From Citrus sinensis (lineage: Eukaryota > Streptophyta > Magnoliopsida > Sapindales > Rutaceae), in the NCBI RefSeq assembly GCF_022201045.2, contig NC_068560.1:34807001-34871000 (forward strand): a stretch of 64,000 nt of DNA. The letters are read 5' to 3'. The notes under the pieces are model-generated. The model was not told the origin of the DNA and made no database searches. It saw only the letters and a list, made by a program, of their open reading frames with translations. Of this stretch, positions 1-9,202 are shown piece by piece (positions within the stretch are counted from its first letter, which is position 1; each line of letters starts with the position of its first letter). The translations under genes were made by a program, and so were the position numbers.

Positions 1-1174
1 TCTGAGACTTGCCTGTTACCACTATTAAATAAGACAAGGTAGATTGGATCTTGTGAACTAAGGCGGAACAGCTGTAGGACAATGTATGCGCATGTAGTGA
101 TGCTGAAACATGGAAAGAATTACATATCAGAACCAGTTTCAAAATACTTGATCTTGAACCAACAAATTAAACCACTTAAAATATACTCATAACTGTCAGA
201 TACAATTTTCTATTTTTCTGCTAAGTACTGCCGCAATGTAGGGGATACTTTGCATTGACTCCAAAATTCATAAGATTATAACATTAGATAAAAGCATACT
301 CCAAACAAAGGATATAATATAAAATTATGCAGAACAAAAATACCTGCCAAGACATATGAATAGGATTATCCAAAAGAATGCACCAACCCAACTTGATTCT
401 TTGTAGGCAACCCACACCTGTAATAATTTACAATAGGATATTAGAAAATTGACTAAACTTGTTTTGCACGAAAGTGGAACGTACCGACAGAGCCGCAACA
501 TTGATATAGAAGTCAATTAGGGTTGCTATCATCCACCTGCAGGCAATTTAGCAACTCATTAGATTCAAGGGAAACTGACAGGCCCGAAAATGGTGTAGAA
601 ACCAGATATTATGTGCACTAATGCACTGACGCGGACACCTGCTACCATAAATTTTATGCTATCTACGCAAGTACAAGCATTGTCAGCCACAAAAAGAAAT
701 GTTCCAGCACATGTATCGCTTGATACTTGAGAAATCAAATGAGGCAGATACAACTATAAGATATTAATTATACTATGCTGCATGCTCTTATTACCCAATT
801 ATTGATTCTATCGTCCTTCAGCATCAATTATTATGAGAGGCGGCTGAATTTAGAGCATAATTAAAACAAACACAGTTGAAGACACTTGTTCTTAGCGTCG
901 GAAAACAGTAATTCCTCTTTTCACCCTGGAGAACATTCAAATATGCTAACATTCTTTGACATGTGATCTGACATACTATGGAAAGAAAACAAATAAAGTT
1001 GCAAAGAGAAACTTACGGAGTCAAGAGCTCTTTGCGAAAAGGAGAACCATCAGTTAAGAGAGTGTAAATCAGAGTGCCCAACATCAAAAAACCCAAAACA
1101 CTGAAAACTATTCTGGCAATCACAACAGAGGAGCTTTTCCCTTCATGTTCCAAGCTATCCCTAGCCAAGAACAT
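1..1174 (-). CDS. DUF1475-like small membrane protein, downstream tandem copy (partial)
   Basis: Exons read on the minus strand are 1174-1017, 536-485, 417-344 and 102 to the window edge. All junctions are GT-AG and the phases agree. The protein starts MFLARDSLEHEGKSS, has a membrane span (VIARIVFSVLGFLMLGTLIY), then FRKELLTPWMIATLIDFYIN, VWVAYKESSWVGAFFWII and SITTCAYIVLQLF, so three or four hydrophobic segments are visible. The order and wording match the plant family of unknown function that I recall as DUF1475; the family name is from memory. No enzymatic motif is visible. The same four exons with the same phases lie just upstream at 1574-4269, so this is one half of a tandem duplication. 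The last exon runs past base 1 and the stop is not in the window. Confidence 0.7.
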
Positions 1175-1573
1175 TTTGTAATTTAAGAGAAATTCAATTC
1201 AACTATGATAAATAATACACTCAGAAAAATTGTGTTCTGTTTGGTAGAAAGCAACCAGAGTTCTAGCGCTATATCAACAGAATTATCATATATCCAGTTA
1301 GTTTAAATAGCAAAATGATGGAGGCTGAAATAGTACAAAATAGATGTGACAGAATACAAATAGAAGTGAACTGTAAGATGAAGGAAAAACAGAAATTAGA
1401 AATTACTTCATATGTCCTGTATATTAATCTTCCAATTCTAATACTCTTCATTAGTCCCATGACTAACTTATGATTATAAGGAACTGACTCTGCCACAGAG
1501 GCAGCTGTAAAATGCCTCAAGCCTTCACCAGTCAAGATAAGCTTTCATGAAATCATTTCTGCTGAGTAACTTT

Positions 1574-4269
1574 CTATTCATCAACTTCACCAAATGCAAG
1601 AGCATATAGTATGCCTGAAGGTCTTTGTACATACCTGCTTGAATGCCGCAATAGAGCATGGTATATTGGATCTTGTAAAGATTCTTGAGATGACAATTTG
1701 AGAAATTGGACAAAAATGTAGGCACATGTAGTGATGCTGGGGGAAATGGAAAGAGGAATGAAAACTTTTAGTAACTTGTTAAATGCAAATATCTATGTAT
1801 ATATTACATAGCATCTTTTGGTTGCATATGTGGAAATTCAACAGATTTAAATAATTACCAAAAGCTAATAACAAATGTCAGTTGTAGTCAATAGCAATAA
1901 TTAAGATGACAACTTAAAAAAATTGTTGGAATGGAGAGAAATCAAATGCAACGTCCATCTGTCGAATGTAGATAATAGTAAACCAGCAATCATCACTCCA
2001 AGATTTGACTAAAGTTTGAAATATAGCAATCAAGGCAAAATCAAATTTAAACAAGAGAAATACTAGAGCTACAAACTGACATTGCTTTATCAAGGCCACA
2101 ATTTGCATATTATTTATTTACTTTTAGTCCCAAGAAAATATGAGACGTGTGGCAATGATATAACACTCTCATGTCAGCTTGAACAAATAGAGTTTGTATT
2201 TGTAGCATTACATTTAGAACAATGATGAAAATGTCGATTAAACAATTCATTCTCTCTATTGTGGGAAATGACTTGGGACGAAATTTGCAAATCCCAATCT
2301 CATCCCGTATATGCAAATAGAATAAAAAAATGTCTCATTCCCGTCCTTTTATTTTTTATGGGACAAAAATTTGTCCTAATCCCGTCTCGTTAAATATCTT
2401 GTCCCATCTCATTATCCTGAACAATCCCAAATGTAAATAAATAAATTCTGACTTTTTTCTTTTAAGGATTATCATAATTTAATATAGCAAAATTCTTAAA
2501 TAAATACAAAGTAGAATAATCAAATAATAGTTTTATTTTGACTACATGCATGTTCGAATATAATCTTATGCTAATATTTTTAAATTGCCTATTTGCTTCC
2601 ATTGCACATGCATTAATATTAAGACTTACGATTCAAAAACTATAGATTTGGATAGAAACCAACTTCATTCATTTTAAAATATCCAATGATTCAATAAAAT
2701 AATAATAAATCAAACCAACAAGGTTGACAAAGGGATGGAATGGGACGGGAATGGAAATTATCCCCAAAAATTAGCAATCCGAGAGAGTGAATGAAGAAAA
2801 GAATTTTGAGAGTTTTTTTAATCAAAACTCCTGAGTGAAATTCTTGCGAGGTGTGAGTGCTTTTTGTAAACATTGTAAACTATTTTTCCCTTAGTAAAAG
2901 ATCTGCAGCAGCTCCGGAGACGTAGGCATAATTGGCCGAACTCTATTATCAATTTGTGTGTGTTATTATTACAGTTTTATTTTACTTTCTTGCAAATCTG
3001 ATTATAGGGAAATCTTGTGCTCAATGATTTCCCAACAGAAAAGCTCCTCACAATTAAAAGCAACTGTAGAATTAGCAGAGAGCATAAGAATGAATTATGC
3101 GAGAATGTGAAATTCTGTACATCACATGGAAACACAGAAGAAACTATGCTATTTAGGTTCTATGTGAAGAAATTATGCAAGTTAGAAGGAGATAACAAAG
3201 CATACCTGCCAAAACAAACAAGCAGTATTACCCATAGCATTGCACCAATCCAATTTGATTCCTTGTAGGTAACCCAAGTCTGTTGCAATAACGAAGTATA
3301 TAAGTAAACATAATACTGTCCAACGAGCTAACCCTATCACAGAATTCTTATAAGGATCGCGTGCAGCCGTGCACTGCCCATTGCTACATAAATACCAAAT
3401 AAAGTCATGAATGAGCACCAAAAATCAATAAAAGATTATGCAATTAATAAGGATCAACCGAACATTTAAGCGAATAGAAAAGGATTTATATACGAATATT
3501 ACAAGATAAAAATAGATGAGACCATGAATCTGCACCAGCATATGTTTCACACATATAACACCAGAAACGATTCACATCACAAAATTACATTACTCGACAC
3601 TGGCTATCAATAGTTTTTCTTTTTTCTTTTCCCCCCTTTCATGAATAATGTATCAATACATTGGAGTTGACAAATTTTGTTTTTCACAAAAATTTGAGAT
3701 CCAAATTTTGATAAAATGCCAACGTCTGCAGCTAAGAATTTTTACTCTAACAAATGTTCCCCAAGATTTCTCAATTGAATATGCAACTACTTGTCATGTT
3801 GAAAAATGAAACTCCTAAACACAAAATCACTTTTTGGACAAAAATCCCACGCCAAAAACGAACGCCATTAATTCAAACGAGAATTGTACAGAGGTTGTTA
3901 GTCACCATAAACGAAACAATGAATAAGCCTAACAAAAATTTAACACTACTATGAGTCTTGTTAAAAAAGTAACAAAAAAAATTAAAATTGACATACCGCC
4001 AAAGGTACAACGTTGATGAAGAAATCAACTAAAGTCGCCGCCATCCACCTGAAAGAAGAAAAACAAAATCAGATTAATTAAAACACTGACAATTTTTCAA
4101 ATATTTAATGGCAAATTAAATTCAGAGTGAAAGTAGAGTACGGAGTGAGGAGTTCTTTGCGAAAAGGAAGGCCATCAATGGAGATTGTGTACGTGAGAGT
4201 AGCTGTCATCACGCAACCCAATACACAGAACAGAGTTTTAAGGCCATTTGCTAAAGTAATGATCGCCAT
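1574..4269 (-). CDS. DUF1475-like small membrane protein, upstream tandem copy
   Basis: Exons are 4269-4142, 4048-3997, 3279-3206 and 1736-1574 (417 bases, 138 residues). The start MAIITLANGLKTLFCVLGCV is a signal-anchor-like first membrane segment. FRKELLTPWMAATLVDFFIN, TWVTYKESNWIGAMLWVI and SITTCAYIFVQFLKLSSQ follow, in the same exon positions as the copy at 1-1174. Intron 3 (1737-3205) is about 1.5 kb because repeats sit in it, including an old LTR-like piece. The C-terminus could change if a GTATGT at about 1630 is used as a donor; without splicing there the frame closes at 1574. Function is unknown. The start is the first in-frame ATG, with ACGT-core promoter motifs about 110-145 bases upstream. 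Confidence 0.68.
2236..3005 (+). mobile_element. Old LTR-type repeat fragment in intron 3 of the DUF1475-like gene
   Basis: The stretch has features of a plant copia LTR end: the phrase CGGAGACGTAGGCATAATTG near 2917-2936 followed by GGCCGAACTC, a common wording in copia R/U5 regions. Parts of it (2238-2275 and 2745-2805) match, in the opposite orientation, a segment at about 8088-8330 inside the Mutator-like element. Between these two blocks lies about 470 bases of unmatched sequence that starts and ends with GGGAC/GGGAT-rich phrases, so a second repeat may be nested in it. No internal coding domain is visible. I read it as a degraded fragment or solo LTR, old and broken. Boundaries are approximate. 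Confidence 0.4.
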
Positions 4270-4374
4270 TCGACTTGCTTAATTTTGCTTCCAGCTTCTC
4301 AGAGAAACAGAGTGGCCACGGCTCTGTTCTGAAAGTACAACGAATCGTTATGGAAAAAAAAATGTGGGGGAGGG

Positions 4375-4414
4375 GACGTCCACGTCCCCACGCGACAAAC
4401 GACAGTTCCACGTC
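4375..4414. promoter_or_regulatory. Cluster of three ACGT-core motifs upstream of the DUF1475-like gene
   Basis: ACGT cores lie at 4376, 4382 and 4410, within 38 bases (GACGTCCACGTCCC and TTCCACGTCACC). On the minus strand the last reads TGACGTGGA, the hybrid G-box/ABRE type bound by plant bZIP factors. The cluster is about 110-145 bases upstream of the start at 4269, a plausible promoter position. Binding is inferred. Confidence 0.4.
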
Positions 4415-4852
4415 ACCTTCGATCTCCCAAGCGTAGTTCGGGGTACTTTTTAATTTTGTCCCAATTTTTTTTCCGAATTGTCATTTCAGAATGAAACTAA
4501 ATCAATTTAGTCATTTATGTCCTCTATGTTTTCAAAAGCCATGTAAAACGGAAATGAATTATCAAACGATTGACTGACATACAAATTTGTAGGGTTACAG
4601 GTCTCAACGCACTTGAAATGTATAGAACAAAACTTAAAACATGGTTTGCATGGTAGTGAATTTAATTCAATGTACATTAGGAATAAGAAAATCCCGGAGA
4701 ATACTGTTGTTTACTTTCCAGAGCTTTATCTTAATCCTCTAATTGATCATTTGTGCTGGGACTTGACCATTTCGCCACACGTTGGCCAGCTTCCAAACCC
4801 TGTAGATTTAACAATTAATTTGGAACCCTATTGCGGTTTTAATGTTCCCCTT
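4415..4852. other. Intergenic stretch
   Basis: Lies between the upstream DUF1475-like gene and the 3' end of the MATE pseudogene. An 87-codon open frame on the plus strand (4613-4876) resembles no family I know. I see no RNA gene or clear repeat. Confidence 0.5.
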
Positions 4853-5281
4853 TCAAGTCTGCAAGATTCTAATTAGACTACAATTAATCATCTTACAAAC
4901 CTCCTCCTGCCAATCAAACTTAATTGTTATAAATGCTAGTATTATCGTCTGAACACCGATCCCACCAAAAATCAACCCTGCCCATAGGCCCTGATAGATG
5001 AACATATAGAAAAAAAAAATGCACATAACATTAATTTTTGCATTTTCTTCAAGAAAACAAGATCATAGTTATTATGTGAAAACGGAGGGATCAATGTGGC
5101 TTTTCAAATTATCACAACACCCAAGTCGAACACCAATCAATATATAAATACTATACAATAATTTGGTGATAATTTTATAAATAATTGTCCCAAATAACTT
5201 TAAAAAAATATTACTGCAAAAGAGAACACCAATCATTGATGACTGTGCTACAGACACCATTGTTGCAAATTTTACTGCTTT
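4853..5281 (-). pseudogene. MATE (DTX-type) transporter pseudogene, 3' part
   Basis: On the minus strand the frame reads AVKFATMVSVAQSSMIGVLF, then degenerate sequence in which YILIGVRLG recalls the MATE phrase YYIIGVPLG. The segment GLWAGLIFGGIGVQTIILAF follows, then ITIKFDWQEEV. This is the usual last membrane span and tail of plant DETOXIFICATION proteins (compare GIWAGMIFG..QTLILAIIT). The frame closes at 4853. It continues the gene broken off at 9203: the coding text resumes here after the Mutator-like element at 5291-9193. The middle part between the two spans is decayed and contains stops, so the gene is dead apart from the insertion. Confidence 0.75.
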
Positions 5282-5290
5282 CTAATTCCC
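5282..5290. repeat. Imperfect 9-bp target site duplication, left
   Basis: CTAATTCCC here and CTCATTCTC at 9194-9202 match at 7 of 9 bases and flank the inverted-repeat element exactly. Nine bases is the duplication size of Mutator-like elements. The mismatches suggest an old insertion. Confidence 0.55.
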
Positions 5291-5661
5291 GAGAAATGCT
5301 AAGTAGCGGGAGGGACCAGAGAAGGACGAGAGAAACGGCATTCTCTCCTGCCGTTTCCTCCTCTCGTTTCCTCTCACTTATTACACATAAAAAAAAAGAA
5401 AGAAATGATCAAATGAATAAACAAATGAAAAAGTCAAGGAGAGAGGAAAGCTCTCTTTCACTTTTTCACTTCCCCCCACGTTTCACTTTTCTCTCTCCTT
5501 GAATTTTTCACTTTCCCCCACGTGAAACTTTCCTCTCTCTTTCACTTTCATTTTCCTCCATTTTCGTCAGTTCTCACGCAGCTACACTTTCAGGCTTCTT
5601 CTCACGCAGCTTCACTTTCAGGCTTCTTCTCACGACCTCCTCCCTCTTTCCCTCTCCCACA
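5291..5661 (+). repeat. Left terminal inverted repeat of the Mutator-like element
   Basis: Begins GAGAAATGCTAAGTAGCGGG and runs through pyrimidine-rich blocks (CCGTTTCCTCCTCTCG, GGCTTCTTCTCACG twice). Its reverse complement is found at 8835-9193. Confidence 0.85.
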
Positions 5662-6238
5662 TCTTTCTCGGCAAAGATTAAGTGAGCAGTGGCTTTTTTC
5701 AGTTTATTCTTTTTGTTTTAATTTTTTGTTACGTGAAAGATTTGGCGTGGAATTTAAGTGTGTTATGAAAGTTAAGTTCTTTTTGTTTTAATTTTTTGGT
5801 ATGAGAAAGATCTGGCGTGGAATTTAAGTGTATTATGAAAGTTAAGTTTGTTTTTTTTTGTGCTGTTGCGGGATCTCGTTGTAATTTAAGCTTCTGAAAT
5901 TTAAACAATGTAAATTTTGTTGCGGGTTATGTTATGAATTTTGTTTTATTTCAACTTTGGTGTTTATGTTGTGAATTTTGTTGCGGGTTATGTTATGGTA
6001 TGCAGAATTTATTTCAATATTATTTGTTTTAGAAATTTTGGTGGGTCTCGTTGGAACCTCCGATTTTGTTGCGGGTTATGTTACGAATTTTATTTTATTT
6101 GGTGTTTATGTTGTGAATTGCCGTCATATGTTGTGGGTTATATTATGAATTTTATTTTATTTCAATATTATTTGTTTTAGAAATTTTGTAAATTTAATTT
6201 TTATGAAACTGAATATAAATGTTAATTATTTTATAGGA
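5662..6238. other. 5' non-coding region of the transposase gene
   Basis: T-rich sequence with several imperfect copies of TTGTTGCGGGTTATGTTA (about 5920-6145) and a duplicated block around 5715-5840. It ends in TTTTATAG just before the transposase start, which looks like an intron acceptor of a 5' leader intron. Confidence 0.45.
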
Positions 6239-7502
6239 ATGGAAAATTTTGAAACTGAGCGTGTAGTTGAAGATGTGTCATTGGAAAAATTTGAGCCAAC
6301 TCTTGGCATGTTATTCGATGGTTATGAGGAAATGTTTGAGTTTTACAAAGCATACGGTAGACAAAAAGGGTTTCCCGTGAAGAAGTTAACAAGTAAGAAA
6401 GGGAGTGACGGGACTGTAAAATAGGGGACATTTGCATGTGGCCGTAGCGGCAAAGCAGATAGTAGATCAAGTAATATGCTGAAGTTGAAGCCTGTTGTGA
6501 AAACTGGTTGTGAAGCTAAAATCGGAGGTTGTGTAAATGAAGAGGGAAAATGGATTCTTTGAACTTTAAACCTTCAGCATAATCATGGATTGAGTCCAGA
6601 CAAAGCAAGATATTTCCCTTGTAACCGTAGAATTAGTGCAAGTGTAAAAAAACGAATTGAAATGAATTATTCTGCGGGAATTAATATTGCCCAAAATTTT
6701 AATTCTATTGTTGTCGAAGCTGGTGGGCATGAAAATGTGTCATTTTTAGAAAAAGATTGTAGAAATTTTGTTGATAAAGCAAGACGATTACAACTTGGAG
6801 AAGGAGATGCTATGACAATTTTAAAGTACTTCGAGACAAAACAAGCTGAATGCGATAGTTTTTTTTTTAGCATTGATTTGGATGAGCAAGATCGATTGAA
6901 GAATGTATTTTGGGCAGATCGGAGGAGTAGGGCAGCTTATAAATATTTTGGAGACGTTGTAACATTTGACACAACGTATCTTACGAACAAGTATGATATG
7001 CCGTTTGCCCCTTTTATTGGAGTTAATCATCATGGACATTCTATTTTGTTAGGATGCGAATTGATTTCTCACGAGGATACGGAGACTTTTACGTGGCTAT
7101 TTGAGGCATGGCTATCATGCATGTCCGATTCTCCTCCCATTGGTATTATTACTGACCAAGATAAAGCAATGTAAAAGGCAATTGAGCATGTTTTTCCTAC
7201 AACTAGGCATCGATGGTGTTTGTAGCATATAATGCAGAAGGTGTCTGAGAAGTTAGGGGCTTTTAAAGAACGTGAAGGTATTATTTCTTCGTTACTTTCT
7301 GTTGTTTATGATTCGTTGAGCCCTGCTGCATTTGAGGAAGATTGGAATGACATGATTACAACATATGATTTATGGGATAATGCTTGGTTAAATGGTTTAT
7401 ATGATGAGAGATATCGCTGGGTTCCATGCTATTTAAAAGACAGTTTTTGGGCGGGAATGTCAACAACGCAGCGAAGTGAAAGTATGAATGCTTTTACGGT
7501 CT
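6239..7502 (+). pseudogene. Broken FAR1/MURA-type transposase
   Basis: Reading frame: MENFETERVVEDVSLEKFEP, then a FAR1-type DNA-binding domain (GYEEMFEFYKAYGRQKGF, FACGRSGK, NHGL). The MULE transposase domain follows with TFDTTYLTNKYDMPF (first acidic residue), FIGVNHHGHSILLGCELI, ETFTWLFEAWLSCM, IITDQDKAM (second acidic residue) and FWAGMSTTQRSESMNAF. In-frame stops interrupt it at about 6422, 6559, 7172 and 7222. After SESMNAF at about 7500 the family text ends abruptly: the rest of the catalytic region and the SWIM zinc finger are missing, replaced by a reverse-oriented GRF fragment. A single frame otherwise carries it, so decay is moderate. Intact relatives are usually 600-850 residues. 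Confidence 0.85.
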
Positions 7503-7657
7503 TCTGCCCATTCAAATTTTTTACATCCTCTATATTTCCAAAATTTGCGATTTAGATTCTTTGTAGTACGTGACGTGAACAACTCCATTTGTTCACCGCA
7601 TTCGTTACATATTTGTAATGAATTCCGAGTTTCATTTGTACTAGATGACATCGTCAT
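7503..7657 (-). pseudogene. GRF-type zinc-finger protein fragment inside the transposon
   Basis: On the minus strand, starting at the ATG at 7657, the frame reads MTMSSSTNETRNSLQICNEC, then GEQMELFTSRTTKNLNRKFW, KYRGCKKFEWAED. This fits the GRF zinc finger (C..CG..L.TS.T..N..R.FW.C...C.FF.W.D), a small domain in plant nucleic-acid-binding proteins and in many transposon-linked small proteins. One expected zinc ligand is a Y (WKYRGC instead of WKC). The homology stops near 7503, where transposase sequence begins in the other direction, so the 3' part is missing. The 98-bp tandem repeat lies directly upstream of its start. I infer capture or insertion into the element. Confidence 0.6.
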
Positions 7658-7934
7658 TCATAAACTACTTAAACTACCAAAAAATAAAAAACAACAGGCA
7701 TACAATCCTGGAAGTTAAAAACAGAGCAAAGCAAAAATTACAGCAACCATGCAATTCATAAACTACTTAAACTGCCAAAAAATAAAAACCACCAGACATA
7801 CAATCCTGAAAGTTAAAAACAGAGCAAAGCAAAAATTACAGCAACCATGCAATTCATAAACTACTTAAACTGCCAAAAAATAAAAAACACCAGGCATACA
7901 ATCCTGGAAGTTAAAAACAGAGCAAAGCAAAAAT
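7657..7934. repeat. 98-bp tandem repeat, about 2.8 copies
   Basis: Units start at 7657, 7755 and 7853 with TTCATAAACTACTTAAACT and share CATACAATCCTG and AGTTAAAAACAGAGCAAAGC. Spacing is exactly 98 bases both times. The copies are nearly identical, so the array is recent or conserved. It sits directly 5' of the GRF fragment. Confidence 0.85.
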
Positions 7935-8689
7935 CATATCCAAAGATATCTGATTCCACATATTATTTTACCAAACAATTACATTTTTCCACTTCATATG
8001 ACAAGAACAAACAAACCATTATATCCCAATTGACAGGAACCAGAAATTTCAAACAAATGTTCAATAAACCATCATGCCCTCAAATTCTTTTCTTTATTCA
8101 CTCTCTCAGATTGCTAATTTTTGGGGATTAATTTCCATTGCTATCAATTAGCCTATTTATAAGCTCGGAGCACAATTTATAGCCACACAATTTCCTTCAC
8201 CTGCTAAGCACCATACTCAGGACATATAGCCTAATTTTTCCACACAAAAACAATATTAAGTTCTCTGCGTGGATGTCAAGTTATTTCCCATAATAAAGAA
8301 TGAATTGTTTAATCAATGTACTCCTACCCAATTTTATTGAAAGGAGAATTGAGTCCCAGCACACTCAAGGAAACTTAAGTGCATGGCGCCAGTGAGACAT
8401 GAGCCAATTGGCTGGATTTTAAGTGTAACGCAGTAACGCTTAAACTTTCAAAATGAACAATATTAAAAAAAAAACAGATGAATAATATTACAGACACGAC
8501 TTCTCAAAAACAGGCTAACCAAAGACGTTTTTTAATTTTTATTTCTGCGATTAATATCAAACAACAAATGAGATACCTCGGGGGAGGACGAACATCTAGC
8601 CAGCAGCCCCTTCGTTAAAGAACTTTAGCCGAGAAAAAAATAATTACTACTGCAAAGGTAATCAAGAACTTTAGCCGAGAACTTTAGCC
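7935..8689. other. Internal foreign segment of the Mutator-like element
   Basis: AT-rich sequence without a credible gene. About 8088-8330 matches, in reverse, the LTR-like fragment at 2236-2805. The phrase AACTTTAGCCGAGAA is repeated at about 8612-8690. Confidence 0.5.
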
Positions 8690-8826
8690 GTGAGGGATCT
8701 GGAAGCGTGAGGCACGCCGGAAGCCGTGAGGGATCTGGAAGCGTGACGCACGCCGGAAGCCGTGAGGGATCTGGAAGCGTGAGGCACGCCGGAATCCGTG
8801 ACGGAGCTTCTGGAAGCGTGAGGGAG
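8690..8826. repeat. 36-bp minisatellite, 3 full units plus a partial one
   Basis: Units begin at 8690, 8726, 8762 and 8798 with GTGAGGGATCTGGAAGCGTG, followed by AGGCACGCCGGAAGCC. Period is 36 bases. It lies just inside the right terminal repeat of the Mutator-like element, the subterminal position where transposase-binding repeats often occur. Confidence 0.85.
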
Positions 8827-8834
8827 AGAGAAGC

Positions 8835-9193
8835 TGTGGGAGAGGGGAAGAGGGAGGAGGTCGTGAGAAGAAGCCTGAAAGTGAAGCTGCGTGAGAAGAA
8901 GCCTGAAAGTGTAGCTGCGTGAGAACTAACGAAAATGGAGGAAAATGAAAGTGAAAGAGAGAGGAAAGTTTCACGTGGGGGAAAGTGAAAAATTCAAGGA
9001 GAGAGGAAAGTGAAACGTGGGGGGAAGTGAAAAAGTGAGAGAGAGCTTTCCTCTCTCCTTGACTTCTTCAATTGTTTATTCATTTGATCATTTCTTTTTT
9101 TTTTTTATGTGTAATAAGTGAGAGGAAACGAGAGGAGGAAACGGCAGGAGAGAATGCCGTTTCTCTCGTCCCTCCCGCTACCTAGCAGCACTC
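8835..9193 (-). repeat. Right terminal inverted repeat of the Mutator-like element
   Basis: Reverse complement of 5291-5661 with few differences. Its outer end reads GAGTGCTGCTAGGTAGCGGG on the minus strand. Confidence 0.85.
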
Positions 9194-9202
9194 CTCATTC
9201 TC
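9194..9202. repeat. Imperfect 9-bp target site duplication, right
   Basis: CTCATTCTC, partner of CTAATTCCC at 5282-5290. On the minus strand it is part of the MATE codons for ENE. Confidence 0.55.

Larger units (their letters stand above)
5291..9193 (+). mobile_element. Composite Mutator-like (MULE, FAR1-type) transposon, 3.9 kb
   Basis: Long terminal inverted repeats of about 360-370 bases (5291-5661 and 8835-9193, roughly 95% alike by eye) start with G and are flanked by a degenerate 9-bp duplication. Inside are a decayed FAR1/MURA-type transposase in the forward direction (6239-7502), a GRF zinc-finger fragment in reverse (7503-7657), a 98-bp tandem repeat, an LTR-like segment in reverse (about 8088-8330) and a subterminal 36-bp minisatellite. 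The C-terminal third of the transposase is gone and its place is taken by foreign sequence, so the element cannot move itself. It sits in the MATE gene between the codons for IRVADELGPENEE and KAVKFA. The left repeat carries a short internal duplication (GGGACCAGAGAAGGACGAGA) absent from the right one. Confidence 0.85.

Noticed and set aside
1-4269. One DUF1475-like gene with alternative first exons
   Set aside because: Both halves carry the complete exon set 1-4 in order, so two tandem genes fit better.
4613-4876. Plus-strand open frame of 87 codons as a gene
   Set aside because: No recognisable domain, no splice or promoter context, and it overlaps the opposite-strand MATE remnant.
7657-7934. 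CRISPR-like array
   Set aside because: Units are contiguous 98-bp direct repeats without unique spacers, and this is a plant genome.
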